This document shows, in pieces, positions 36,363-47,200 of a stretch of 64,000 nt of DNA. The notes beneath the pieces are model-generated. The model had not been told where the DNA came from. It did not search any database and saw nothing but the letters and a program-made list of their open reading frames with translations. Position 1 is the stretch's first letter, and each line of letters starts with the position of its first letter. The translations under genes were made by a program, and so were the position numbers. Origin of the DNA: Bacteroidales bacterium (GTDB taxonomy: Bacteria > Bacteroidota > Bacteroidia > Bacteroidales > 4484-276); assembly GCA_014860585.1 (NCBI GenBank), contig JACZJL010000085.1, positions 20,988 to 84,987 on the forward strand. The letters run 5' to 3'.

Positions 36363-37761
36363 GATCCTCGGTATTTGATGTTTTTATTATTTTGCTTTTT
36401 AGATTTCCCTGATGCAAAATGGTCTCAATGATATCGCCCTGCACAATGTTCTTCGTTGAGGTTACCGATTTACCATTTAACAAAGTAATACTGTAGCCGC
36501 GCTTAAGCACATTTTCAGGGTGCAACAAACTCAATTGTTTTTCAAGGCTGGAAAGTTCTCCTTCTGTGGATTTTAAAAATGCATCCATGTTCTTGTTCAG
36601 TAGAAAAACTTCTTGATCCAACTCATTAACAGCCCTGATTATATATATTGATGGGAGTTTTAGTAATTCGTTAAATAGTGAGTTCAGATGCCCCTTTTGC
36701 TCTTTCAGACTTGTTTTGGCATGCTGGGCAGTTTGCCGTGTTGTACTCATCACCAACTCACGATTACGCATGATTGCATAGCTTGTCACCGATCTGAAAT
36801 AACGCACCTCTTCGATAAGGCGCTTCCATTCAGAATGCATAATGCTTTGGGACAACCCGGAGATTTTTCTGCTGGCATCGTTCAATGGTACAGCCAAGTT
36901 ATGGAACTTCTGGATAAGATAGTCGGCCAGTTCAGTGGGTGTGATGGCATTGGTATGTGCAACCATCTCCGCAACTGTTTCGTTGGTGGAATGGCCTATA
37001 CCTGTCAGTACCGGAATGGGAAAGGTGGTTATAGTCCTGGCCAGTTGATAGTTATTATAACTTGAAAGACCCACTTCTCCTCCACCACCTCTAACAATGG
37101 CCACAGCATCAAAATGACGGATGACTCTTTTTATCCGGGATAGCTGACCCATTATTGATTCCGGTGCTTTATCACCCTGCAGCAACGCCGGAAACAGCAT
37201 TAGAAAATACTTGTACCCCCAGGTGTTTCCTTTGATTATTTTTTTGAAATCAGCATATCCCTTGCTGGTTTCCACAGAAATGATGGCAATCCTTTGCGGG
37301 AGTGGAGCAAGAGGGAGTAGTTTATTTTGGTCGAAGATGTCTTCCTGCTTCAATCTTTTGATGGTTTCCAGCTTCTCACGTTCGAGATCACCTAAAGTGT
37401 ATGCCGGATCGATATCGAGGATCATGAGACTGATGCCATGCACAGGACTAAAGCTTACTTTGGCCAGAAATAGAATGTTGATTCCGTCTTTTAGTGGTTC
37501 TTTAAGTATGCTTAAGAAATTGTTGTTGATGCGGTTGAAGTCGTCGCTCCAAAGTGTACCCCTGATTTGTGCCACCACCTTGCCATCCTGCCGCTCCACC
37601 AAATCGGGGTAGCAATGCCCTGAGTACTTGTAAAAATTGAGTTTATTCATCTCCGCTTTGATCCAGTAAGCACCTGAGTACCATTGCTGAAAAGCACGCT
37701 GAATGCTCTGTGTAATTTCGAGCAGCGAAAATACCTTATGGTTCTGAACACTTTCGGGCAT
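36355..37761 (-). CDS. xseA: Exodeoxyribonuclease VII large subunit
   Basis: The 468-aa product has an N-terminal OB-fold (FSLLEITQSIQRAF through YWIKAEM) followed by the catalytic core with RIAIISVETSKGYADF, AIVRGGGGEVGLSSYNN, and GIGHSTNETVAEMVAHTNAITPTELADY. A coiled-coil region and the C-terminal RGYSI motif complete the family pattern. ATG at 37761 matches the family start; an in-frame ATG at 37833 adds 24 unrelated residues. It works with XseB in mismatch repair and recombination. Confidence 0.94.
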   Translation of the reverse strand: MPESVQNHKVFSLLEITQSIQRAFQQWYSGAYWIKAEMNKLNFYKYSGHCYPDLVERQDGKVVAQIRGTLWSDDFNRINNNFLSILKEPLKDGINILFLAKVSFSPVHGISLMILDIDPAYTLGDLEREKLETIKRLKQEDIFDQNKLLPLAPLPQRIAIISVETSKGYADFKKIIKGNTWGYKYFLMLFPALLQGDKAPESIMGQLSRIKRVIRHFDAVAIVRGGGGEVGLSSYNNYQLARTITTFPIPVLTGIGHSTNETVAEMVAHTNAITPTELADYLIQKFHNLAVPLNDASRKISGLSQSIMHSEWKRLIEEVRYFRSVTSYAIMRNRELVMSTTRQTAQHAKTSLKEQKGHLNSLFNELLKLPSIYIIRAVNELDQEVFLLNKNMDAFLKSTEGELSSLEKQLSLLHPENVLKRGYSITLLNGKSVTSTKNIVQGDIIETILHQGNLKSKIIKTSNTEDHE

Positions 37762-37857
37762 GGTGGGAATTTGATGCTGACAAATATAGCACAATGAAAG
37801 GAAAGGATGGTTGTTTCGGATTTCCGGCAACAACGCATGAGAAGTGAGCGGACAGCT

Positions 37858-39384
37858 CTATCTCACCTCTTTCAGCCTGCCTGCAATGATTCCGGCAATA
37901 TTGTCTATCGGGATTCTGTCCTGCTTCATCGAGTCACGTTCACGGATGGTCACTGTGTTGTTTTCGAGCGTTTCGTTATCGATGGTGATACAGTAAGGCG
38001 TTCCGATGGCATCCTGTCGGCGGTAACGACGTCCGATGGCGTCCTTGTCATCGTATTGGCACATGAAGTCCAGTTTCAGGTTGTCGAAGATTTCGCGGGC
38101 TTTTTCCGGCAATCCGTCCTTTTTCACCAAAGGCAATACGGCTGCCTTGATGGGGGCAAGGAATGGCGGTATGCGCATTACCACGCGTTCCGATCCGTCT
38201 TCAAGGGTTTCTTCATTATAGGAGAAAGATAGGACGGCAAGGAATGTCCTGTCTAATCCAATCGAAGTTTCGACTACATAAGGAACATAGTTTTCGTTAA
38301 GTTCCGGGTCAAAATACTGGATTTTTTTACCTGAAAATTTTTGATGTGCACCGAGGTCGAAATCAGTTCTTGAATGAATACCTTCCAATTCTTTAAAGCC
38401 CATGGGGAAATTGAATTCAATGTCAAAAGCTGCGTTGGCGTAGTGAGCGAGTTTATCATGTTCATGGAAACGGTAATTTTCCTCCGGAATCCCCATTCCG
38501 AGGTGCCATTTCAGTCGTTGTTCCTTCCAGTATCTGAACCAGTCGAGTTCTGTTCCGGGTCTGACAAAAAACTGCATTTCCATCTGCTCAAACTCCCGCA
38601 TCCTGAAAATGAACTGCCTGGCAACAATTTCATTCCGGAAGGCTTTGCCAATCTGTGCAATGCCAAATGGGATTTTCATTCTGCCTGATTTCTGCACATT
38701 GAGGTAATTCACAAAAATTCCCTGAGCTGTTTCAGGTCTTAGATAAATCGTGTTTGCACCTTCGGTGAGCGATCCTATTTGTGTAGAGAACATCAGGTTG
38801 AATTGCCTGACATCGGTCCAGTTGCGGGAGCCGGAGACAGGGCAAACAATTTCCAGTTCTTCAATAAGCAGCCGGAATTTAGTCAGATCATCGCTTTCCA
38901 TGGCAGCCACAAGGCGTTTCCTGATATCCTGAATTTGTTCTGCATAACCTAAGACACGCGGGTTAGTGGCAACAAATTGATCACGGTCAAAGGCATCGCC
39001 AAAACGTTTTGCCGCTTTTTCTATTTCTTTTTCAATCTTACCTTCGATTTTCAGCATATGATCTTCCACAAGAACATCAGCTCTGTAACGTTTTTTAGAA
39101 TCTTTGTTGTCAATCATCGGATCGTTGAACGCATCCACGTGCCCCGATGCTTTCCAGGTAGTAGGATGCATGAATATGGCAGAATCCAGTCCGACAATAT
39201 TTTCATGATGCTGAACCATGGATTTCCACCAGTAATTCTTGATGTTGTTTTTCATCTCAACGCCGTATTGACCGTAATCATAAACGGCACTCAGTCCATC
39301 ATAAATTTCGCTGGATTGAAATACAAACCCATACTCCTTGGAGTGGGAAATTATTTTTTTCAGTTTGTCTTCGTTGTTTGTCAT
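37858..39384 (-). CDS. glyS: Glycine--tRNA ligase (single-chain, alpha2 type)
   Basis: This 508-aa class II synthetase is of the eukaryotic/archaeal-like dimeric type rather than the bacterial alpha2beta2 type. It starts with VFQSSEIYDGLSAVYDYGQYG, has motif 2 at RNEIVARQFIFRMREFEQMEMQ, and motif 3 at ETSIGLDRTFLAVL. The C-terminal anticodon-binding domain carries MCQYDDKDAIGRRYRRQDAIGTP. The start is firm by homology. A -7 element (39389-39396) lies only about 5 bp before the ATG, implying an almost leaderless transcript. Confidence 0.96.
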   Translation of the reverse strand: MTNNEDKLKKIISHSKEYGFVFQSSEIYDGLSAVYDYGQYGVEMKNNIKNYWWKSMVQHHENIVGLDSAIFMHPTTWKASGHVDAFNDPMIDNKDSKKRYRADVLVEDHMLKIEGKIEKEIEKAAKRFGDAFDRDQFVATNPRVLGYAEQIQDIRKRLVAAMESDDLTKFRLLIEELEIVCPVSGSRNWTDVRQFNLMFSTQIGSLTEGANTIYLRPETAQGIFVNYLNVQKSGRMKIPFGIAQIGKAFRNEIVARQFIFRMREFEQMEMQFFVRPGTELDWFRYWKEQRLKWHLGMGIPEENYRFHEHDKLAHYANAAFDIEFNFPMGFKELEGIHSRTDFDLGAHQKFSGKKIQYFDPELNENYVPYVVETSIGLDRTFLAVLSFSYNEETLEDGSERVVMRIPPFLAPIKAAVLPLVKKDGLPEKAREIFDNLKLDFMCQYDDKDAIGRRYRRQDAIGTPYCITIDNETLENNTVTIRERDSMKQDRIPIDNIAGIIAGRLKEVR

Positions 39385-39388
39385 GCTG

Positions 39389-39396
39389 CAAAAATA
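39389..39396 (-). promoter_or_regulatory. -7 element directly abutting glyS
   Basis: The complement reads TATTTTTG (TAnnTTTG) and ends 5 bp before the ATG at 39384. If used, transcription would start at or very near the start codon. The -33 element is not evident. Confidence 0.35.
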
Positions 39397-39442
39397 TAAG
39401 AATTGTGAATTGTGGGTATGGTAAATACTTTCCTGCCTCTGG

Positions 39443-40294
39443 TCAGTTTACTATCGGGTAACCTTCCGGAACGTTAAAAGGCATCGAAATGGGCTCATCC
39501 ATTCCTGTTTTAATGTGTTTCACGGTTACCTTTACGGGAACATCGGCTTCGATTGTATAATCAACCCGGGTGGGAAATTTCATATTTTGGAGGTCCAGGA
39601 AGTCAGAGTAAAATGCAGTGAGTTTTTTGCTGTTACGTGTCAGTTCTTTAAGCCTAATTTCACTAATTTTAAATGAAGCCGGGTCGAGCCAGATGGTTTG
39701 CAGAAGTAAGCGTGTGTTGTCTTCGTTATTCCGGACGAATTTTTTCAGTTTATTCCGGCCGGTTGTGATCAGGCGGTATCTTTTACCGTCGACAGAGGCT
39801 TTGAAATTTATGTCTTCATAATACTCAAAGTCATTGCCAATCAGGAGTGATTGCAGAATCCCGAAATCGATGTTGGCACTCAGGAAATCATTGACGAACA
39901 CATAATCTCCTGCGAAGTAATTCTTATTGATCCGGTCGATGAATTTAACAGAATCCTCAGTGATAAGAAAGCGTGCAATCTCGATTCCCAGGTCCTGGTT
40001 AAAACTGATCCAGATGGCACTGTCTTTGACTATCCGCACCTGGCCTTTGAAGTCGTTTTGTTTCCGGTCGTAGGAGTAATCAACTGTAAATTTTGAAGTG
40101 AGCGTTTTGAACTTCAATTCGTTATCATGAAGTTTCGTCATAAGGTAATCGACACCTTCCTCTTTGATGGGTCCTTTTATTGCACTTCGATTACTTTGGC
40201 ATGCACCAAAGAAAGTGACGATCAAAATGAATATTAGCAGATGCGATAAGGAAACCTGTTTGGGATAAAATGACCTGATGATTGTTTTACTCAT
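39443..40294 (-). CDS. DUF4292 lipoprotein (LolA/LolB-like fold)
   Basis: The 283-aa product has a lipoprotein signal ending in TFFGAC and a mature domain with the DUF4292 pattern: LKFKTLTSKFTVDYS, VKDSAIWISFNQDLGIEIARFLITEDSVKFIDR and a C-terminal EADVPVKVTVKHI. The fold is thought to resemble LolA/LolB lipoprotein carriers, which suggests a role in outer-membrane assembly. Its start overlaps the end of the TPR gene by 8 bp, and the dut-TPR-DUF4292 order is one I recall from Bacteroidota. Confidence 0.85.
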   Translation of the reverse strand: MSKTIIRSFYPKQVSLSHLLIFILIVTFFGACQSNRSAIKGPIKEEGVDYLMTKLHDNELKFKTLTSKFTVDYSYDRKQNDFKGQVRIVKDSAIWISFNQDLGIEIARFLITEDSVKFIDRINKNYFAGDYVFVNDFLSANIDFGILQSLLIGNDFEYYEDINFKASVDGKRYRLITTGRNKLKKFVRNNEDNTRLLLQTIWLDPASFKISEIRLKELTRNSKKLTAFYSDFLDLQNMKFPTRVDYTIEADVPVKVTVKHIKTGMDEPISMPFNVPEGYPIVN

Positions 40295-42032
40295 ATAAAG
40301 TTCCGGTTCGTATCTTTTTCTCTAAAAACTCTGAAGTGTCGTTTTCATTACTTTTTTCTCCCGCTTTGATCCAGTATTGCAAGGCTTCATCTTTTCTTCC
40401 GAGTTTAAAAAGCACATCGCCATAATGTTCCAAAAGCACAGCGCTGTCTTCTTCATCACTGTCGAGTGCTTTTTTGATCCATTTTTCAGCCTCTGCGTAT
40501 TCACCCAGTTTGAAAAGAACCCACCCGTAAGTATCCTGAAATGATGATTTATCGGGACTAATTTGGTTGGCCAAAGCGGCCATTTCGCGTGCGCGCTCCA
40601 GTTTTTGACCTCTTAGCGAAAGGTAATAGCTGTAATTGTTGAGAATGAAAGCATCATCCGGTTTTAGTTCAAGGGCTTTTTCGTAACTCTCATCAGATTT
40701 TTCAAATTCACTCAATCGGTTGTAAACATCACCCAAAGTACTGTAAAATTGCGCTTCTAGGACATTGTTGTCTACTACCAAAGTTAAACCGGTTTCAAGC
40801 GGACGGAGGGCAGCGTTGAAATCCTTCAGCTGGTAATGGGCAAAACCATTGAACAGGTAGGCGATTGGTTGCATGGGGAAAAGTTCGATCATGCTGTTGC
40901 TTGTGGCCAGTACTGCGTTGGAGTCGAGAAGGTCGTTTTCGATAAATAGTTTTTGTTCCCACATTGAGTAGCTGCTGATGTCTTTTTCGAGTACCTCGTT
41001 AATAACCTCCAGCGCCTTTTCATACTGCATGTTGCGGTAGAGCATCTCGCCATAAATCGAAAGCGCCCTTGTATCGTCCGGATGTGCATCGGCCAGTAAG
41101 GTAGACAATTCCAGCACGGTTGACTTTTTTGTATTATAAAATTCATCTATGGTAAAGAAGGAGAGCATGACCTGTATTTTTGTATCAAGATCAAGGTCCG
41201 GATTGGCAAATCCCAGCTTTAGCTCTTCGATGGCCAGGGCATCTTCACCTTTGGAGCGGTGCAAATCGGCCAGCGAGATATGAATAAACGGGTTATCAGG
41301 CTCAATTTCAGCTATTCTTTTGTAAATGTCAAGTGCATTACTTTCCTGGCCAAGTGCTAAATATGACTCAGCCAGAATTTGCAGGTAACGGACATTTTCA
41401 GGATAAGCGCTGACCAAACCTTCTATTTCAGCAAGGGCTTGCTTAGGACGTTCTGATTCGAGATATAATTTATGCTTTTGAAGAGAAATATCCTCGGTTT
41501 TTCCGATTTTGTCCTCTATTTCGTCATAAACCGCAATGGCCTTTTTAAAATCTCCTGCAATGATATAAGACATTGCTAAGTCAAGACGGTATTCAATTTT
41601 GTCAGGGAACCGGTTGATGAGGGATTCCTGGGTGAGCATCAGTTTGTCGATCTGATAGGTTTGTTTGTAAAGGTCGGCCAGGAATTGATAGTACCATTCG
41701 TTATCCGGATTTATTTCTATGGCTTTTTCCATCAGATGAACAGCGTCGCCCGGACGATTGGCCATGCCATAAATCCTTGCCAGTTCATACATCGAGGCAT
41801 CATGATCAGGGTCAATATTCAGCACTGCCCTGTACAGTTGCTCCGCTTCAACCCAGTTGCCGAGAATCCGCTCTTTAGCGGCATTCATAAAGAGTTCTTT
41901 CCGCTGGTTGATTTGCTGTTCCGATAGTGATTTACTTTCTTTCGGTTTTCGCTGTGCCGCCAGGTGGTGGCCAAAGCTGCCCAACAAAATGAATAGTATT
42001 ACAAAAAGTTTTATTAAACGTTGTTTTATCAT
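40287..42032 (-). CDS. Exported TPR repeat protein
   Basis: The 581-aa product begins with a signal peptide (LIKLFVILFILLGSFGHHLAAQ) and consists of roughly ten or more tetratricopeptide repeats, for example AEQLYRAVLNIDPDHDASMYELARIYG, KSDESYEKALELKPDDAFILNNYSYYL and AEKWIKKALD. It should be a periplasmic scaffold. Its partner is likely the lipoprotein encoded next, with which it overlaps by 8 bp. It follows dut by 137 bp and may have a separate promoter. Confidence 0.88.
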   Translation of the reverse strand: MIKQRLIKLFVILFILLGSFGHHLAAQRKPKESKSLSEQQINQRKELFMNAAKERILGNWVEAEQLYRAVLNIDPDHDASMYELARIYGMANRPGDAVHLMEKAIEINPDNEWYYQFLADLYKQTYQIDKLMLTQESLINRFPDKIEYRLDLAMSYIIAGDFKKAIAVYDEIEDKIGKTEDISLQKHKLYLESERPKQALAEIEGLVSAYPENVRYLQILAESYLALGQESNALDIYKRIAEIEPDNPFIHISLADLHRSKGEDALAIEELKLGFANPDLDLDTKIQVMLSFFTIDEFYNTKKSTVLELSTLLADAHPDDTRALSIYGEMLYRNMQYEKALEVINEVLEKDISSYSMWEQKLFIENDLLDSNAVLATSNSMIELFPMQPIAYLFNGFAHYQLKDFNAALRPLETGLTLVVDNNVLEAQFYSTLGDVYNRLSEFEKSDESYEKALELKPDDAFILNNYSYYLSLRGQKLERAREMAALANQISPDKSSFQDTYGWVLFKLGEYAEAEKWIKKALDSDEEDSAVLLEHYGDVLFKLGRKDEALQYWIKAGEKSNENDTSEFLEKKIRTGTLYE

Positions 42033-42169
42033 GTTATGCTTCTGTTATCTATTTAATAAACCGTCTTCAACAATTCAAGACTTCAGGTTAAATATTCAAT
42101 AGCGATTAATTAACAATTAAAAACATGATTTTATTCTGATTGGTGTGAATAAATTTGCCAGGGTAAGAT

Positions 42170-42604
42170 CTATTTTTTTCCTGTATGACCGAAACCACCA
42201 GCGCCGCGTCCGGTTGGTTGCAATTCTTCTACCTGGATCCATTCAGCATGTTCAACCTTTGAGATGATCATTTGCGCAATGCGATCACCATCATTGATCA
42301 CGAAAGCCTCATTAGACAGATTAACCAAAATGATTTTTATTTCACCACGGTAGTCAGCATCAATGGTTCCCGGTGTGTTAACGAGTGAAATCCCATGCCT
42401 GGCAGCCAATCCGCTTCTTGGTCTGATCTGAGCCTCAAAACCTACAGGTAATTCAACAAACAGTCCTGTAGGTATTAATGATCTTTCCAGCGATTTCAGG
42501 GTTACAGGTGATTCGAGGTTTGCACGTAAATCCATCCCGGCTGAAGCCACCGTTTCATAAGCTGGCAAGGGATGTTTAGAGGTGTTTACAATTTTGATTC
42601 TCAT
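42170..42604 (-). CDS. dut: dUTP diphosphatase
   Basis: This 144-aa trimeric dUTPase has all five motifs: AGMDLRA (1), [10 protein letters not shown] (2), [20 protein letters not shown] (3, with the catalytic Asp), GDRIAQMII (4) and the terminal [11 protein letters not shown] (5). It hydrolyses dUTP to dUMP, preventing uracil incorporation. The ATG at 42604 (MRIKIVN) is the family start. A reading from 42676 would add 24 hydrophobic residues upstream of the promoter-like element at 42625-42632 and is discarded. Confidence 0.95.
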   Translation of the reverse strand: MRIKIVNTSKHPLPAYETVASAGMDLRANLESPVTLKSLERSLIPTGLFVELPVGFEAQIRPRSGLAARHGISLVNTPGTIDADYRGEIKIILVNLSNEAFVINDGDRIAQMIISKVEHAEWIQVEELQPTGRGAGGFGHTGKK

Positions 42605-42624
42605 CATACATTGAAATAAGGCGG

Positions 42625-42632
42625 CAAAAATA
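42625..42632 (-). promoter_or_regulatory. -7 element for dut
   Basis: The complement reads TATTTTTG (TAnnTTTG), with a TTG (complement of 42655-42657) 22 bp upstream. It lies 21 bp before the chosen dut ATG. Confidence 0.45.
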
Positions 42633-42813
42633 AGGAAAAGAAAATGGGTGTAAACAATCCATTTTTTTTGCTTCACATGAATTATTCATAGCATACCTGT
42701 TGCAAAGGTCATCTTTCTATGTTACTGGAAGTCAATAAGCTGCATTGATTTTTTTGTTAATCACCCTTCAAGCCCAAAACCAATGAAAAAGGATAAACTA
42801 TTAATTGGGAATT

Positions 42814-44226
42814 CTACTGATTGGTTTGAGCCTGTTGTTCTTCTTCCGGTGTAATCCATCCACCGCCCAATGCTTTGTAGAGCTTAACGTAAGAAGACAA
42901 ATAGGCCTGCCTGGTGTAAGCAAGTTCTATCTCAATGGAAAAGAGGGTCCGCTCGGTGTCAAGAACTTCCAGGTAGCTGGTCACCCCTGCATCATACCTC
43001 TCCCTTGATAATTTATTTGCATTAAGAGCAGCCAAATATTGGGACTCGTTTATGGCCAACTGGCGACGGTAAGTTTCAACCTCCACCAGTGCATCTTCCA
43101 CTTCCCTGAAGGCCTGCAAAACGACGGATTCATATTGAATGATGGCTTCTTCAGTCCTGTATCTTTCAATGTCCACCCTTTTTTTGTTTTTGCCGAAATT
43201 GAAAATGGGACCGAAAATCCCTCCGGCAGCCGACCATCCAAGACCTCCAGTGGTAAAGGCTGTGAGATCGGAACCGGCGCTACCCAGCATACCTGTCAGA
43301 GCAATGGAGGGCAAACGCAAAGCTTGTGCATAACTGATCTGGGCATTTTGTGCCACAACGAATTGCTCGGCCTGCAAAATATCCGGGCGCCTTTCCAGAA
43401 TGGATGACGGAATACCTGTTGGAATATCCGGCGGGATCTGCTGAGTAATTAGGGTGCTGCCGGGGATGTAGGATTGAGGGTGACGTCCAAGCAGAATCTG
43501 GAGCGCGTTGTTGGTTTGTGCAATGGCTCGTTCATATTCCGGAATTGATGCAGCAGCAATGGCTTCCTGGATTTGTGCCTGGTTGAGGTCAAGCTCGGGG
43601 ATGATCCCTTTTTCGTATCGCAGGGCGAAAAGTTCGGTGGTGTATTTGCGCGACTCAAGAGTGCGTTCAGCAACGGCGAGCCTTTCTTTGTAATCGAGCA
43701 AAAGAAAATACGCGTAGGCTACATCTGAAATGATGGCAATTTCCACCGATCGTTTTGCATACTCACCTGCCAACAGGTCAGCTTTTGCTGTTTCGGTCAG
43801 CGAACGGTATTTCCCCCAAAAATCAATCTCCCACTGCAGGTTGGCTGAGGCAAAGAAATTATTCGAAACGTCTGCATATTTCTGGGTTCCCGAAAAGTTT
43901 CCGGTTGATGCTCCACCATCATAACCAATGCCTGGATACTGGTTGGGGCGTGTGTATCCTAAAACGGCTCTTGCCTGGTCTATGCGACTCGCAGCAATGC
44001 GAACGTCTTTGTTCTGGACAAGGGCAATTTTGATTAAAGTATCCAGTTCAGGATCTCTGAAAAGCTCCCACCACTTAAGGTTTATTGTTGAATCGGCTGA
44101 AGTAGAAAGCATGTAAGCATTTGGACTGTCAATTTCTGGCCGTTGGTATTTTGGGCCGAGCATGCATCCTGGCAGAAAAATTACGGCTCCACTCAGCAGG
44201 ATAAATAAAAGCTTGATTTTAGCCAT
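42814..44226 (-). CDS. RND efflux outer-membrane lipoprotein (TolC/OprM family)
   Basis: The 470-aa product has a lipobox (IFLPGC), then GPKYQRPEI and two outer-membrane efflux protein repeats with the long helices expected for a trimeric tunnel (NKDVRIAASRIDQARAVLG and NALQILLGRHP). It is the NodT/OprM type, with a DILQAEQFVVAQNAQISYA block. It forms the exit duct of the tripartite pump encoded by the two genes upstream, two bases after the RND gene. Confidence 0.93.
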   Translation of the reverse strand: MAKIKLLFILLSGAVIFLPGCMLGPKYQRPEIDSPNAYMLSTSADSTINLKWWELFRDPELDTLIKIALVQNKDVRIAASRIDQARAVLGYTRPNQYPGIGYDGGASTGNFSGTQKYADVSNNFFASANLQWEIDFWGKYRSLTETAKADLLAGEYAKRSVEIAIISDVAYAYFLLLDYKERLAVAERTLESRKYTTELFALRYEKGIIPELDLNQAQIQEAIAAASIPEYERAIAQTNNALQILLGRHPQSYIPGSTLITQQIPPDIPTGIPSSILERRPDILQAEQFVVAQNAQISYAQALRLPSIALTGMLGSAGSDLTAFTTGGLGWSAAGGIFGPIFNFGKNKKRVDIERYRTEEAIIQYESVVLQAFREVEDALVEVETYRRQLAINESQYLAALNANKLSRERYDAGVTSYLEVLDTERTLFSIEIELAYTRQAYLSSYVKLYKALGGGWITPEEEQQAQTNQ

Positions 44227-44228
44227 GA

Positions 44229-47200
44229 TTACTGGATATTATTTTGTTTCAACTGATTTTTCTGATCGCGCTTTTTCTCAAAGCCTGATAACTTACCGAT
44301 CAGGATGTAAAGCATCGGGTACATAAAGACTCCGAGAAGGGTGGCAAGGCAAATTCCTCCAAAAAGAGCCATCCCCATTACTTTGCGTGCTTCTGATCCG
44401 GCGCCGGAAGCCACCAGGAGTGGCAGAATTCCAAGGATGAACGAAAACACGGTCATCAAAATCGGCCGGAACCTCAGCCGTGCCGAAGCAATAGCGGCAT
44501 CATACAGTGAGAGGCCTTCCTCAAATTTTAATTGGGCAAATTCGATAATCAGAATGGCATTTTTAGCAGCCATTGCAATGAGCATCACCAGTGATATCTG
44601 CGCAAAGATGTTGTTGAGGTAGCTTTCGCTGAATATTCTTGAAAGTAACAATGCACCAAAAGCGCCCAGTATAGCAATAGGCGTCCCCAGCAAGATGCTG
44701 AAAGGCAGCGACCAGCTTTCGTATTGGGCAGCCAGAATAAGAAAAACAAACACCAGCGAAAAAACAAAAACAATACTTCCTGAACCTGCGGCTTTCTTTT
44801 CCTGGTAGGACATATTGGACCATTCGTAACCCATATCAGGTGGTAATACCTCAGCAGCCACTTCTTCGAGTGCATCAAGAGCCTGAGCAGAGCTGTAGCC
44901 TTTGGCGGGACTTCCGGTCAATTCGGTGGCACGGTATAAATTGTACCGGTTGGTAAACTCTGGTCCTGACACATCCTTCACTTCAACAAACGAAGATAGT
45001 GGAACACTTGTACCTTCGCTGTTTTTAAGGAAAAACAGACCCATCTGATCTTGGTTGATCCTGTATTCAGGTTCCGCCTGGATGTAGGTTTTGTAAAGCC
45101 TACCAAACCGGTTAAAATCATTTACATAGGCGCCGCCGAGAAATGCTCCGATGGTGGAGTATAAATCTTGCAGAGGAATGCCGGCTTTCATTGCTTTTTC
45201 ACGGTTGATATCCATGAAACGTTGAGGAACGTTGGCGCTATAAGTGGTAAAAATGTTTCCGATTTCGGGTCTTTTAGAGGCTTCCCTGATAAACTTGGCT
45301 GTTTCTTCAGCCAGGTAAACCGGGGTGTTTCCTCCTTTATCCTGAAGCATCATCGTGAATCCGGAACCGCTGCCAAGGCCGGGAATTGCAGGCGGCCCGA
45401 AAGCAAATGCCTGTGCGCCTTTCACTCCCTGAAGTTTCTGGTTGATGATTCTGGTAAGTTCCAGCGCTGTATGTTCACGGGTAGCCCAGTTTTCGAGCGA
45501 AAGGAAAAGAAAAACTGAATTGGTGGCAAAAGCTCCGGTCATCATACTAAAGCCGGTTACATTAGTGAAGTATTCGACACCCTTAGTCTCTAAAAGAATA
45601 TCTTCAATTTGTCTGGCAACATCATCAGAGCGCTGCAATGAGGCTGCATTGGGGAGTTGGGCATTGATAAACAGGTATCCCTGATCCTCTTCAGGAATAA
45701 ATCCTGCGGGAAGAAATCTACCCGTAAAAACTGCAGCGATTGCAATGATTACTAAAAAGATTGCCCCTCTTTTTATCTTGCCGGCAATGATACTTGTCAG
45801 ATTTACGTAGGAGTTGGTGGAGCGGTCGAAAGCCCTGTTAAACCCATTAAAAAACTTCCCCATCAAGCCTTTGTAAACCGTTGGTTTACGCATCAGGAGT
45901 GCGCACAATGCCGGACTTAAGCTAAGCGCATTTATGGATGAAAAAAGAACGGAAACTGCAACCGTAATAGCAAACTGCTGATAAAGACTGCCGGTGATGC
46001 CTCCCATGGCGGCTACAGGTATAAACACAGCGACAAGTACAAGGGTTGTTGCAATGACCGGTGCTGTAACTTCCTTCATGGCCTGGTTGGTAGCGTCTTT
46101 GGCGTTCATACCGTTTGCAATGTGCACCTGAACGGCCTCCACCACGATAATGGCATCATCCACCACAATCCCGATAGCCAGCACTAAACCAAGGAGTGAA
46201 AGCACATTAACCGTGAATCCAAGCAATGGAAAGACAATAAAAGCGCCGACCAACGAAACAGGGATGGCAAAAGTTGGGATAAGCGTTGCCCGCCAGTCCT
46301 GTATGAACAGGAATACTACCAAAATTACCAGTACCAGCGCAATGATGAGAGATTCGATGATTTCGTCAATCCCTGCGGTGATGGCTTCTGTAGTGTCCAG
46401 TGAAAAAGTGGATTCAATTCCTTCAGGAAAACGGGAAGATAATTCCTCCATTCTTTTTCTCAGGGTTTCCGAAAGTGCAACTGCATTGGAACCTGGCGCC
46501 TGGTAAATGGAAATAAGCGCGCTGTTTTTCTTGTTCAGCCTGGTGAAGGCATTATAGATTTCCACACCAAGTTCAATACGGGCCAGGTCTTTTAACAAAA
46601 CCTGTGAACCGTCTGGGTTGATCCGAACCACAATGTTCCCGAATTCCTCTTCAGACTGAAGCCTGTCAGGCAATCTGACGGAATAGGTATATTCGGTGCC
46701 TACCGGTGCAGGTTCTGCACCGAAACGCCCCCCGGGAACGATAACGCTTTGTTGTTGAATGGCTTTCATAATTTCAGCCACCGTAATTCCGTAGGTAGCC
46801 AACTTATCGGGTTTAATCCAGAACCTCATCGAGTAATCGCTCGAACCTAAAATATCCACCCGACCCACACCCGGTTCACGGGCAAGGATATCCTTGATAT
46901 TGATGGTAGCGTAATTTCCCATAAATTGCTGATCGTACCTGTCGCCCGGAGAAGTTAGTGAAATCAGCAGGATAGGAAAAGTGAATGCCTTTTGGGTGGT
47001 AACCCCAAACTGCTTGACTTCGTTGGGGAGCTTGGCCGAAGCCTGAGATACCCTATTTTGCGTAAAAGTGGTATTGAGATCGGGGTCGGTACCTATTTGA
47101 AATGAAACATTCAAGGTTAACGAGCCGTCGTTGGAGTTGGTAGATTTCATGTAGAGCATGTTATCCACCCCGTTCACCTGCTGCTCAATGGGTGTGGCGA

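Noticed and set aside
42605..42676. Hydrophobic N-terminal extension of dUTPase
   Set aside because: It would look like a signal peptide, but dUTPase is cytosolic and a promoter-like element lies within the extension.
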